From the NCBI GenBank assembly GCA_007449985.2, contig VIIQ02000073.1:186001-250000 (forward strand): a DNA stretch of 64,000 nt, written 5' to 3'. Positions 45,457 through 58,100 of this stretch are shown piece by piece. The notes below the pieces were generated by a model. It was not told the origin of the DNA. It was given only the letters and a program-made list of their open reading frames with translations, and made no database searches. Made by a program: the position numbers and the translations under genes. The first letter of the stretch is position 1; each line of letters starts with the position of its first letter. The DNA comes from Desmodesmus armatus. Taxonomy: Eukaryota; Chlorophyta; Chlorophyceae; Sphaeropleales; Scenedesmaceae.

Positions 45457-46634
45457 GTGATGGTGTTCAGTGCTGCACAAGCAGCTGGCCTTGACATGGA
45501 CCCAGAAGCAGTGAACCTTCTGCCTGCAGTGTTGCCATGTGCACCTGGCCCACGTGATTCAAGCAGCACCTTGTTAATCGAGTAAACACGTACCCAGAGT
45601 TCTCGTGACTGCCCCATGCAGCCAGCTGCGCTGACTCCCTTGACTCCCTTGCTGTCAGTGCAGTGAAGCACTCCTGATTGTCTGCCAGGCAATCCATGTG
45701 CTGCTGCCACACTTCAGAAGAAACAAACAAAGTCTGTCTGCTACGGATGAAGTGAACACCACAGGAGGCACGTCAGAAAGCAATCCTCTCCCACGCTTGT
45801 CACTACAACCCGCTGAGGCACGTACGCCACTCACAGTATGTGAGACGTTTCATTTCTTCTTGGTGTAAAAAGTCTTCAGTTTCATCGTGCTGACTGCCTG
45901 TCTAAAGCATGCAATCTGGCTTGCTTGGACTACAGCACTTGCCCGTAGCGAGAAAAAGCATGCGTAGAACCGACAGTTCAGTAGATTGAACAACTTTTGA
46001 TGGGACTTTCAGTGGACTGGGCTGTGGGTGTGCTTCTTTTCCTCGTCCCTCACCCTTGTCAGCAGGTTTTGGGCCGTTTTGGGGGTCAACGCTGCACGAT
46101 GATCCAAGAACACGATGAACTGTAAGTTACAAACGGTGTTTCAGACAATGCCGAAAAGGTGGCCGCACCCACCACAAAAGGTACTGCACAGGCAATGCAC
46201 TGTACAGGCATCAGCTGCTGGAAGGTTTGACAAACGCCACTGAACGTATTTTCACCGTCCGAGTGACCTTAGAGAAAAACCTGGATCCTGTGACCACCCT
46301 GTTCTCGTGGCAACAACCAGAATCACATGATCATCACATGTGAATCAATGTGCACATGGGGCGTGGTGCTTGATGTAAGAATTCGGCAAGGAAATACAGT
46401 AGATATCGGCAAGGACATCACTTGAGTCCATATAACCACGCAAAAGATGCTGCCCCATAGGGGCCCCATGCTGAAGGACTACAGTAGTTGGTCAAACCAT
46501 TCATGCCATTATTGCCATAAGATACCGTCTTTCAGCACGAACTCCAACACTTTGCACAGCATGCCACTCCATTCCAGCATGAGATCCACCAACCACACAT
46601 CGGTCACAATACAAAACATTGCAGTTCAGTGACG
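45457..46634. other. Intergenic, 1.2 kb, nothing recognised
   Basis: This is the promoter side of the coiled-coil gene and the 3' side of the TFIIB-like gene. It is relatively AT-rich between about 45840 and 46630, which suits regulatory sequence. There is no coding-like frame. Confidence 0.5.
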
Positions 46635-48768
46635 TCAGCCTGCCGCACGAGACAGCTGCTGCAACTTCACCAGTGTGCCAGCATTCCTTGCCACCTGCAC
46701 CGCGACACCTGCATCCTTGGACTTGGCAAAGGGTAACAGATCGAGCAGCGAGCTCAGCTGCTGCTCATACGTTATGATGTGCTGCTGCACATGCTGTGTG
46801 GTGTGCTGCAGGTGTCCAGCAACCTGTTTGGCATACGCCTTGGGTGCTGCATCCTTGTAATGATCAGCCAGCACAATGGACCACACGGCAGCTGCAGGCA
46901 GACGGCAAAACACACATGACAACAAACATAAGTCAGCAAGCGCCTGCAACTGCACTCCATTCCGTTGTTTGTGCTCGCAACAGGCTACAACAAGCCCCCC
47001 TGACAGCTGCAAGCCAAAATAGCCGTACAAGTCCGACAACAACAACAGACCACCACTGACCAACGACAGCAGAGCATCCCACAAAGCTACCTGCATGCAG
47101 CCCACCAAGCACTACCAAAGTTCGCCATTCGGAGATCCTTGGATGGTGAGATGATTGATGCATTGGCTGGATGCACTCCCTGTGTCTACTACACCCACAC
47201 CCCTCTCAACAACGCATGCCGTGTCATTTCCAGCACCCCAGCACCCTCCTCACCTCCTCCCTCGCACCCTCTCGAGGTCCTAACACCCCCCTCACCTGCA
47301 CCCACCCAAGGGCTGCGCCCCTCTGCCGCCCCCACCCCCACAATGAGGGCCGTCAACTGCAGGGCCTTCTGCACCAGGGGCTGCTGCCTCAGTGGGCCTG
47401 AGGTGTTGGGCTGGTAGTGGGGCAGCAGCCGGGCAGCTGCATGGATCACAATGGCCTCCAGGCTGGGGGGGCAAACCTCCAGGTCACACACCTCAACCAC
47501 ACGCCTGGAGCAACACACACAACACAACAGGTGAAAATTTTCATTTTTTATTTTTCTTGATTGAATGTGTTTTTACTGTGTTTTCCCACGCACTTGTACC
47601 CAACTTCGGAATGTCACATGCTTGGATGGTTGATACATTGGCGGGATGCAGTCCCTGTGTCTACACACAACACACCGGCCTAAGCACAACACCAACCCAA
47701 ACACCACATGCATCGACGACAGTCCACTGCATGCACTATCCTACATAGTGCACAAGCCCCGTATACGAAAATTGTCTGGCACCATGTGTCAGTGAGACAT
47801 TGCATGAAGAGTCACCCTCCCGACACCCTCCTTCTCTGTGTGTCTCTGCTAGTGATCCCAGCAGGGTTCTGTAGAGCAGCGTGATGTCTGTAGTGACATG
47901 GCTACAGCAGGAGTGTGCACAACATGGTGTCCTTGGGCCCTGTGCCCTGCAACATCAACCCGATCAACAGCTGCCAACCTCGCCGCCTGCTGTCCTCCCT
48001 CCCCGGCCCGGCCCCACCTGGACTCCCTGAACACATCTGGCCCAGCCACGTCCAACGCACTGGCAGCAGTCCCCAAGGACAGGGCCCGGCCCTCCTGGCG
48101 TGCCGCAATGTAGATGACAGCAGCAACGGTGGCTGGACTGACCTGCTTCAGCACCTCACCCTGACCATATGCATCAACCACCTGCGGCAGCAGCTGCCGT
48201 GCTGCGTTGCAGATGCTCTGAGGCAGGTTGAGGTAGGAGAGGCCACCATCGAGGAGGTCTTTGTTCTGTGAGAGGATTAGCTGCCTGCCACCGCCGGATC
48301 CCCTGAACCCTCCCAGGGTTCCGCCAGGCACCAGGGACGCACCTGGACACAGGTACAGATAGCGGCACAACTGGTGCAGACCATGCAGCAGGTAGTGGCA
48401 GAGCCCCAAACAACTCCTGCTCAACCTCTGAGGTACCTTGGCAGAAGCTACGATATGTAGAGTGCTGTATACCGAGGGTGTTAGCAGCATCACCCAATAC
48501 CATGCAGAGGCAGCAGCTGGGTGCATGTCCCACCTGCCATGCGGCCATCATCTGCTTCTGCCACACGCACGCCAGCTTGCAAGGCCCCTTCCTCATCGAA
48601 AGTTCGCTGGTGTACCAGCACGAGCTCGTCCAGAACATAGCCGCAGTCTGTGCACACCAGCTTTGTGCCTTCATCCAGATCTTCATAATTGAAGTCTGTC
48701 TGATGGCACCTGGGGCATGCCTGCTGGTCATCAGCAGCTGCTGCTGCCTCTTCCATAGGCTCTGCCAT
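46635..48768 (-). CDS. TFIIB/BRF-family transcription factor
   Basis: A general transcription factor of the TFIIB superfamily that would bridge TBP and RNA polymerase. Proposed exons are 48768-48571, 48464-48343, 48284-48018, 47504-47296 and 46891-46635 (about 350 aa). The N-terminal zinc ribbon is clear: CPRCHQTDFNYEDLDEGTKL, then VCTDCGYVLDEL. Two cyclin-like folds follow: SYLNLPQSICNAARQLLPQV with VSPATVAAVIYIAARQEGRA, and then PSLEAIVIHAAARLLPHY with AVWSIVLADHYKD. The sequence is far from TFIIB itself. It may be a BRF (Pol III), an Rrn7/TAF1B-like (Pol I) or a plant-specific TFIIB-related factor. The exon 1/2 join is the weak point: reading on to a donor at 48534 adds VRVAEADDGRMAG but then gives a phase mismatch. 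Intron 2 would be only about 58 nt. Confidence 0.7.
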
Positions 48769-49179
48769 CGTACTTTCTACTAGCTACAGGACCATGCCTG
48801 CTGTGCTGGCTGTCATGTTGATCATCGTTGCGTTGCTGGCAGGGGTGGGGAGGCGGTGGTGCAGGTGTGGTGGTCATGGCTGTAGCATTGCCGCCATCCT
48901 GCCCATTCAATCACAGTCAGGTGGCCACAAAGAGCATGAAGCCATCAGAAAGGAGTGGGTGGGTAAGCCGACAGACGGTCCTCTGTTCACCTCACCCACC
49001 ACCCTGTTAGTCCAAGGGTGACATAATGTGACAAAGAGTCTGGGAAGGGGGTGTGAGTATGCCAGACGTCTGCTGCTGTCAGTGGTTGCTTTTGTGATCC
49101 AGTGGTGTTTCCTCTACGTCCACTGCAGTCACAGCACAGCCCCTCTAAGGCGACTCATTTGCAGACACAGAAGGGCAAC
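48769..49179. promoter_or_regulatory. Divergent promoter region, TFIIB-like / ALB3
   Basis: These 411 bp separate the two divergent ATGs. No clear core elements were seen. Confidence 0.45.
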
Positions 49180-52100
49180 ATGGCGACAGCCTTTGCAAGG
49201 TGATTTCGAGCCTTTGAAAGCTGGAGTGGCAATGACATAGAGGGAAAACGTACAGGGCGCAGCATCTCACCATCGGTTGGTGAATGCATCTTTGTGCAGG
49301 TGCAAGGCCACAGGCCTGCCTACTCTTCGCCGTGGTGGCCAGCCAACAGGTAATCCAGGGGCACGGTAAAAGCAATTGCTTATTGCTGCAGCGCTGGTGT
49401 GCAGGCAGTCATACACGTCAGAAGGTCGCTTTGCTGCAGCTGACGATTCTACCTGGCTGTTTGTGGTTGCAGGTCTGGTGCGACCCCTGGGTCGCAGGTT
49501 TGCTGTCCAGCCCCGTGCAATACTTCCAGGCAGTGAGCACATTGCAGATCTCACAGCACACGCCTCAAGGTGGGTCAAAGGACCATTGCCACCCTGGCAG
49601 CACCAGCAGCAGCAGCAGTTGTAGGGTGTTAACTCAAAGCATCTTTCTCAGCCTTGCATGTAGCAGCTCTTTGATTGCTTTGCCATTTCAAAAATTGATG
49701 GCAACGTATTTAGAGATGCTGTTTGTCATCACACTGCCGGCAAGCTGTAGCATGCATGACCGCGAGTGTGTTGCCTTTCCATCTTCAGCTAAGTGTTGCC
49801 AGCCCTGCCTTGCCTCCCTGCTGCCTTGCTTCATGCTGTTGTGTCCTGCAGCCTGGCACACTCCGCACAGCAGCTGTACACAGTCGCAATCGACGATGTA
49901 GTGGCGCAGGCAGCAGCAGCAGCGACCACAGTGGCAGCAAACGGGGCAGAACCCAGCCAGGATGGCGGTACCTTTGGCTTCCTGGCAGATGGCTTTGAGG
50001 CCTTCCTCAAGGTACGAGCAGTGTACTGCTGCGATGGAGTACAGCAGTGCGCTACTGCATGGAGGAGACTGTCAGGGAGAAGAGGAGGGAGGGGGGGAGG
50101 GAGACAGGAAGGGGCGGGCTGCAGTTGGTGGGCAAGTGGAATCTTGAAGCTGTTCAAGCCTGCCTGAATAGGCTGCGCCTGCCAGCCCTTGACTATGTGT
50201 AGTGGGGAAATGGTATCGTTCATGCCCTGGATGTTGCGGTCGGCTCAGCGCACCTTGCAAGTCATGTCAAGGGACCAGGTGCACCAGGGCTGTAGGACGC
50301 CACTGCTGTGGCGTGGATTCACCACAGCTGAGCAGCCCCAGCGCCACTCCTTCATGCAGGCTTCTCCGACAGCCTGGGCCAGTGCTGTCACCATGCATGA
50401 GGCCGTCTGCATGTACAGTACTAAGCGAGCGCTGTACCTGCTGCCCCTGTGTCATTGGTGTGAACAGCTGCTGGAGGGTGGCCTTGCCCGTGCTGGTGTG
50501 CCCTACAGCTACGGCTTCGCCATCATCCTGCTTACAGTCTTGGTCAAGGTGGCCACATACCCCCTCACAAAGAAGTCGGTAAGTCACGCTGACGACCCCT
50601 GCACTGCCGTGCTGAGCACCGCAGAGTTTGATGCACAGCATTATCTGGTGTCAATTGCATGGGTCAAGGCAGTGTGCATGCTGTGGATACCACCAGAAGC
50701 TGGGCTGGGAGGGGGGGGGGGTGGCAGAGGAGGGGCGGGCAGCAGCGCAGGCTTAAGTTGCCCGCACCACATCAAGAGTCTTGTGCTGCCAAACGATGCC
50801 GGCATTGCTCACGTTGTTGCATGCGGATTCTTCCAGCTGTGCACTTGTGTGCACCTGTGTGAAAAAGTGGCGGTGTGTGCAGATTGCACCAAAGTTAGTT
50901 TTCAGTTTGGGCTGTTTGTTGAGTGTGCTTCTTGTGGTGCTTGACTATGTTGTATAAAGCCTTGCAAATGCCATGCGGGCCTCTGCTGATTTGCCGTGTG
51001 TGCTGTCCTGTGTTGCGTCCACTGTTGTGCTGCTGTCACACAGATGGAGTCCACCATGTCGATCCAAGCCCTGAAGCCCCGCATGGATGAGCTGAAGGCA
51101 AAGTATGAGAGTGACCCTGAGACACTGCAGCTGGAGACAGCACGCTTGTACAAGGCAGCAGGAGTCAACCCCCTGGCAGGGTGCCTGCCCACACTGGCTA
51201 CCATCCCTGTCTTCATCGGACTCTACAGGTGAGCTGGATTCATTCAAATTTTTTAGGTCCCTCACAGGAGGTTCCTCCCAGGAGCTTCCTATTCAACTCA
51301 ATTTAGGTTGATGGTTCGATCCCAGTCTCTCTGAAGCTCACCTGCATTTCTGTAGAGGTTGAGCAGCACCCCCCTGAGCATGTCGGGGTCGCAGCACACG
51401 ATGTCAGGAACGCTGTGCAGATGAGGTGAGTCTTCATTGGACTCTACAGGTGGGGGCATGCATGATGGGGCGGTGCCTTTCGGAAGCTGCCTGCTGGGGT
51501 TTTGTTGTGAAGTGGGGTGCAGGGTACAGTGACAGCGTACTGGGGAGCAGCGGCAGCAGTCTTTTTGTGAAGTGGGGTGCATGGTACAGCGGGAGCGTAC
51601 TGGGGAGCAGCGGCAGCAGTCAAGCTGGTTAGCAGGCACAACTTGTGTCCGTGAGCCAGCTGCTGAATCCGAATCCCTCGTCACGTGATAGTCGGTGCAC
51701 TTGTGTGTGACCAGCAAAGGCTGTTGAAGCATGTTTGGGCCTGTGTGTGTGGAGTAGCTTTAGCTGGCTGCTCCAGGGCTGTTACGGATGTTGTGTGTGT
51801 GCTCAGAACTGCTGCTGCCCCACCTGCCTGTGTTGCTGCTGTGCACCTGCAGGGCTCTGAGCAAGGCAGCAGATGAGGGCCTGCTAACCAGCGGATTCTT
51901 CTGGATCCCCAGCCTGGGTGGACCCACCAGCATGACCATGCGGCAAGCGGTGAGTCACTGGTTCTCCCTGAGCAGTAGGGGCCGCTACTAGCTGTAGTAC
52001 GTGGGTTATGATACACTGCCACAAGGTTATGCAAGAGGGAGGACCCTTTCATGGTTCTGTGCAGGGCCCAGAGCTCTTACCAGGGGTAGCAGCGGCACAT

Positions 52101-53969
52101 GCTTTGGTTTGTGGGGCGTGCAGGCTGCAAACTGCAGCATTGTCGCCTGCAGAGGAATCACCAGCACGCATGCGCAGTACAGGTTGTGGTGCCGGGCTGT
52201 ACTTCCAGCTGGAAAGCAGCAGGGTAAATTGTGTCTGTCGGCCAGACAGGGAACAGCTGCTCAAAGGAGACCATGCCAGATCGTCTTGTAGAGTCTTGTT
52301 GCACTGCAGATCATGCCAGATCGTTCTGACACCCACTCCAGATCGTTTTGACTATCCCCACACTGCCGCGACCTGAGTATGAACTGTCTGCACCTTTGCT
52401 GTATCTGCTTTATTCATCACAGGGCAGCGGTCTGTCGTGGCTTTTCCCCTTTGTGGACGGGCACCCTCCCATCGGCTGGCATGATGCTGGCCTGTACCTG
52501 GTGCTGCCTGCGCTGCTGGTGCTGAGCCAGTTTGCCAGCCAAAAGCTGGTCACACCACAGAGCAACGACCCAGCACAGCAGCAGACACAAGCCATCCTGG
52601 GCTTCCTGCCCTTCATGATCGGTGAGTGTGCTGGTGTGCTGATTGGTGGTGAAGGCGTTCACTTTAGGTCTCACTCAAGGTCTCACTCTAGGTCCCACGT
52701 AAGGACAGGGGCTTGGCAGTTGGTGTAACTTGGCCTCTGCTGATAAAGATGCCGAACGCTTTGACTCACACCTAGGCACCTCCTTTCAAACAACTTCTTC
52801 ATGGTCTGTTACTTTTTTGACCTTTTCAGGGTTTGGGGTTGTAGCCGATGCTCCCAGCGTATGGCACGCGCCGGGTTTTGACTCTTGACTTGTCACCAGC
52901 AGAAACACGCCGTCACATGTATTGAAACGCTGCTTGCGCCTACGTCATTGCATCTGTGTGTGTGTCCTTCTTCTTTGCTGAGTGCAGGGTGGTTCTCCCT
53001 GAACGTGCCCAGCGGTCTGACGCTGTACTGGTTCATCAACAACATCATCAGCACAGCCATGCAGCTGTACATGAAAAAAACCATCAAGGTAGACGTGCCA
53101 GCACTGGCCTCAGACGGTGCAGGACCCCTCATCGACGTCAGCAGCACGGTCATCAAGCCCAAGGAGGACAGGAGCAAGCAGGTGGGGGCACAGACCTTAA
53201 AGAGGTCCAGTACCTCTTCAACCTGTACTGTACTGTACTGCACTGTACTGTAGTGCAGTGTAGTGTACTGCAGTGTGTTAGGGGAAAGGAGTCACTGATT
53301 TTTTATTGGTAGCCTAGGGGGCCAACAGCAGATGCCCTGGCAGGTGGGTGGCAATTCGGGGCATGTGCTGTTCAAAGCTGTGGTGTGCTTGCTGGAGGGT
53401 AGGCTTACTGTCCTGGCTGTTGTGAGGCTTACTGTCGTGGCAGGAGACAGCCACAATGGCCAGCACTGCGTGGGCTGGTTTAAGGCTTGGGCAGTAAACA
53501 TGACCTTTAGTGGGAGGAGACGAGCAGACTTCGGCTATGGTTCAGAGTCCAGCACACCGCCATGTCAGATCCAGCTGGGGTGTTGTGTTGTGAGCCCATA
53601 AGCGTCCGCCGAAAGCTGTGCCCTGCAGCACTGGCTGTGCTGTGCCCACTCAAAATATTGCCGCCTGCTGTGCCGTGCTGTGTCCTGCAGATCACTGGCA
53701 GGGACCTTGGCTCGCGCAAGAAGAAGGGTGACCCCGCAGCCCCAGCAGCAGCAGCGTCACCATCCCAGCAGCCGCAGTCATCACGGGGGCAGAAGTTCAG
53801 GGCACGCAAGTCCCGGGAGGCCGCAGCAAAGGCTGCTGAAATCGCTGGCAGCGGCAAGCAGAACGGTGCTGCTGCGGCAGAGCGGGAAACCGCCGCTGCT
53901 GCTGCGCCCACTGCCACGAGCCAGCAGGAGGTCCTGAAGGTGCCTGATGCACCCCCATCCAAGAACTGA
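49180..53969 (+). CDS. ALB3: ALB3/Oxa1/YidC thylakoid membrane insertase
   Basis: ALB3 inserts light-harvesting proteins into thylakoids with the cpSRP pathway. Ten exons (49180-49199, 49300-49349, 49473-49569, 49852-50011, 50468-50578, 51044-51228, 51853-51949, 52423-52621, 52988-53181, 53691-53969) keep frame and give 463 aa. Exons 1-3 form a transit peptide (MATAFARCKATGLPTLRRGG). The YidC core shows GVPYSYGFAIILLTVLVKVA (TM1), then MESTMSIQALKPRMDELKAK, NPLAGCLPTLATIPVFIGLY, SGFFWIPSLGGPTS, SWLFPFVDGHPPIGW, YLVLPALLVLSQFASQKL and VPSGLTLYWFINNIISTAMQ. The stromal tail is basic (GRDLGSRKKKGD, KFRARKSREAAAK), as expected for cpSRP43 binding. Chlorophytes can have two ALB3 paralogues; which one this is I cannot say. 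Intron 6 holds a copy of the exon 6 end. Confidence 0.96.
51211..51620 (+). repeat. Repeats in ALB3 intron 6
   Basis: The exon 6 end CTTCATCGGACTCTACAG|GT is copied with one change at 51431-51451. Further on, a unit containing GAAGTGGGGTGCA...GGTACAG and GCGTACTGGGGAGCAGCGG occurs twice at about 51508-51620, with a period near 59 bp. Confidence 0.8.
53217..53278 (+). repeat. (TGTAC/TACTG)n microsatellite
   Basis: A pentamer-based repeat in ALB3 intron 9, CTGTACTGTACTGTACTGCA and variants, just after the exon 9 donor. Confidence 0.8.
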
Positions 53970-55172
53970 GCAGCATAGCGGTTGAATATGGGTGGGGGGG
54001 GGGGTGAGGGGTTGTTTGGGTGCAACGATGGTGTGTGTTGTGTTTGCTGGGAGGGAGGCGCTGGCTGCTCTGCTTTGTGGCCCTCTGTGTGGGTTGCTGC
54101 AGGCGCCGTGGAAGAGATTGGCGCAGGGTTTGGGGTGCGATGGTTGTGCAGAGAGGCAGAGTGCAGGAGGAGTGTGTGTGGTGTGCAGAGGTGGACCGCT
54201 GCTGTGAGAGTAGCGTTTCTCAAGCAATCACAGTAGCAGCGGCATGGTGGGGCTTCTGCCCTGTCTGGGTTGGCAGTGTGGTTGAAGCGGTTTTCTCATG
54301 ATCAGAGGGCTGACAGCTGTGCGGGCTGTCGAGCAGGATGAGTTGCCATGTTTGTATCTATTTCCATATCTATCCTCGGTGCTGCCCACTGCTGCTTGTG
54401 ACTGGGGCTTTGTGCTTTGCATGCAGCATGTGTGACGTAGCAGTCTTTCACTTGTCATGTGCTGCGGGTCTGTCAGCTTGACGTGGTGCTGACAAATGGG
54501 TAATGGATGGTAGTGTGGCTGGTTACACAGTGTGATAGGCATTACAGCGCATGTCAGGCGATGTATGTGTAGCCAGACAAAGGATAGAACAAGCTCTTCG
54601 CAAAGAACTTAGGACGCAACGGGCATCAGGTGTAAGGGAGGAGGTACCTCAAACATCAGAGTTCAAGCCGGGGGCGGGTGTTGCGGCGAAAGCTGACAGC
54701 GGCGCCAGTATGCCTACCTTGATACCGTTTGGTCATCACCAATCTCTCCCTGAGAAAGTGTAAGCAGCCAAGAACCCCCCACTGGCAGGGTGGTGGTGGT
54801 GGTGGTGGTGGTGCCCCCCCTGGTGGTGGGGTGCCAGGGGGAGGAACTGGCAGGTGTGTGCAGAAGGATGTGAAAGGGGGGTCCATCGTGTGGCGCTCAC
54901 ACCTTCAACACCTCATAAATGCTGTGCTGCCATGAGGAACAAACAGAGCACTCTCTCCCAGTCAAACCTTGCCTCAACCCTGTCACATCACTAGTGACGT
55001 ACAGTTTAGTACATTGCAAGCACATTCCCGATCTGCAGCCCTGGAAGCAGTTAGCGTTGCGGGAGTGAGTCCACACAGAGGGTAGGAGCAGATCGCTCGC
55101 ATCGCATTTGCTCCAGCAGGCCACAGCGAGCTTGCAGACGCCGTCATTGCGCTGTAGTCTGTTACCAGCATC
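53970..55172. other. ALB3 3' flank and NUO9 promoter
   Basis: The start is GT/G-rich, probably 3' UTR. A GGT/GGTGGTGGT simple repeat lies at about 54788-54830. No coding-like frame was found. Confidence 0.5.
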
Positions 55173-58100
55173 ATGTTGCGGCAAGCGGGAGGCCTGCTGC
55201 TCCGAATGCCTGGCACAGCAGAGGTGCTGCAGCAGCAAGCTGGAGTCCTGGCTCAAGCAGTCAGCTGCCTGCAGGGACCTCTGGGCAGCGCAGCACAGCA
55301 GGAGTTCACCACTGTAGCTGGCAGGTGCGTCTACCTCGACAGATCACCGGGTCTGCATCGACTGAGGGCATGGAGACCACTCAGGGGCACAGGAACCACA
55401 ACCAGTCAGCAAATGCTCAGAGTAAAAAGTAGTATATGTGATGGACGAGGATCTTTTTTGCATGACACACTGATCAATGTCTCTTCGTTGTCTTGAACAG
55501 GTCGAGCAGCAGCATTGATGCAGCCTGCAGTGCATTACAGGCTGGCACCAGCAGCAGCTCCCTGGCAGGCACCCCAGCACACGGCTTTGATCAGAGGCGT
55601 GAGATGTCCCTGCGCTATGCACGCAACCTGGAGCCCAGCAAGAACCAGTACGCACGCAGGTAAGCTGACAAGGTGCTGCTGCATGGCACTCTGCAAGGCA
55701 GTCTACATCCATGACGCTGCTGCATCTCAGCACTAGATGCCGCACACCCTGTGCATCCCCCTCTGTCTCAAAGTGAGAGAGTAAAAAGCCAAGCCAGCAG
55801 CAGGGTGCTCCTGTCAGCACGTGTGTCACCATGCAGCACTCACCGATGGCACCCATGGGTCCTGCAGCTTCACAGTGCAGGTGTGCGCATGCAGTGCTTG
55901 CACTGCTGGGCAATCTGCTTTGGCTCTCGTAACACAGTCTTGCTAGCTACCCAGGCAGTGTGGACGTGCAGCGTGGTGCATGCTGTCGGCATTCTTGAGT
56001 TTTTGTTTATTCGAGGCGGACCAGACCTTGCTGGGGGTGGAGCTAATAAATGTGTTTTGGGGGTGGAGCTAATGAATGTGTTTGTTGGGAGTGGAGCTAA
56101 TGGATGTGTTGGAAAGCAGCCTTGGCCGCTCTCAGCACTGCTGAGCAGGCATTCCGTACGTGTGTTGTTGTCATGCACACACACACACACACATGGTGGA
56201 TGCAACTCATGTGTCAAACACATGCATCCCCCAGTGCCCAAGAGCACAGCGCAGACCCTTCAGAGCAGTGTACAGGCGCAACTGCATGGCAGGCTCCCCA
56301 GCCTGGTGGGTTGCCACTGTCTGGTCACTTACTGCTGACGTGCCTGCTGCTGTGAACCTGCTGCAGCACTGTGAAGCGCTGATCGATATGGTGCAAGTGC
56401 CGCCACCAGCCCCCCCATACTGCCCATGCTCTCCTTGCCTGTGCTGCAGCCGGTTTTGAAAGCAGTTGCTTCTCTTCATGGTAGTTGCACACGTCACAAC
56501 AAGAGCATTTTCAAAAGCCAAAGAGAACGAGAACAAAGAAGTCTTTGAAAGTGGAAGAGAAAAGATACAAACAAGTATCTGTTGCTGTTGTTGTTGCTGT
56601 TGTCTTGCAGGAACGATGTGGTCCAGTTCCAGGGTGGGCTCACTGACTACCTGATCAAGGTGGTGCCCAGTTTCATCAAGTTTGGTGTCAACAGCCCCGC
56701 ATCATCCCGCGAGGACAACGAGACAACCCTCTACACCTCACCAGAGCACCTGCTGCCCCTAACTCGGTGAGCGACACACTGTCAGCTTTTGTTTTGCTAT
56801 TGATAATGCTAGTGCTGGGTAGGGTCTCAGTCCCTAATTGTTGGTGGTAGTATTGGTGTATGTATGTTGGTGGTGCCTACTGCCCCTCACACGGTGAGCG
56901 AGACACTGTCAGCTTCTGTTTTGCTAGTGCTGGGTAGGGTTTCAGTCCTAATTGTTGGTGGCAGTATTGGTGTATGTATGTTGGTGGTACCTGCTGCCCC
57001 TCACACGGTGAGCGAGACTTTGTCAGCATGGGTTGTCAGTGGCTATGATCAGCATGACAGGCGTGCAAGGTACAACAGACCAAGCCGCCTGCCGAGTGAG
57101 AGACCTGCTGCCCCTATGTTAGGCACCTGCTGCTGCTTCACTGGGTGACAGTCACGGAAGGGGTCACTGGTTTTCCCTCAGTGCCGGGGGGGGGGGGGGG
57201 GGGGAGGGGTACCAGGGGGGGGGGCGGACTCTCACCGGCCACTGTCACTTGCTGGTGGCGAGCTAGCAGCCGCTGCGGCAGGCGATGGCCGTGTGTTGCG
57301 TCTGTCCCTTCGGCGGAAAAAACTGCCATTTGTTGACAAATCAGAGACACCAAACTCAGTGCTGTTGCCCAGGTTTCTCTATACATGTTCCGCGCTGACC
57401 GGTAGCAGCTAGCAAAAGCTGTGTATGCGTCACGACAGGCCGGGCAGCCAGATCGTTGGCACAGCTTCACCATATTCTCCACCCCCCTTCTCTCTTTGTT
57501 CCTGTCTGTTCCTCATTGCCCCAGGTTCCTGCGCGACCACGTGAACACCCAGTTCAAGTGTTTCATTGATGTCACCGCCGTGGACTTCCCTGAGCGTGCC
57601 TCCCGCTTTGAGGTGGTGTACCACCTGCTCAGCCCCCGCTGGAACAACAGGATTAGGATCAAGGTGAGGGCTCTCACTGCACAAGGGGCGAGTGGAAGCA
57701 GTCTCGTGGAGCCACAGATGTTGCTGATAAATAAGCACGAACCGGCACTCTTCTAACCATGTCTTGTACGCCCCAAACTGTTGTGTCGCTCCATTTACCT
57801 GGCTGTGAACTGTCTATCCGTCCTCCCTGCTACATGTCCCCTCGTGACACCTGCCTGTCTGCTTCCTGCGTCCCCTACATCCCTCCAGGTGTGCTGTGAC
57901 GAGGTGACCGCAGTGCCCAGCCTGTGCCCCATCTACCCCGCTGCCAATTGGTTTGAGCGTGAGGTGTGGGACATGTTTGGCGTGTTCTTCAGCGGCCACC
58001 CCGACCTGCGCCGCATCCTCACCGACTACGGCTTCCAGGGGCACCCACTGCGCAAGGACTTCCCACTCACTGGATACACAGAGGTAGGGGTGGGGCTTGT

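Noticed and set aside
51305..51330. tRNA B-box-like GGTTCGATCCC
   Set aside because: No A box, no pairing acceptor or anticodon stems; it lies in an ALB3 intron.
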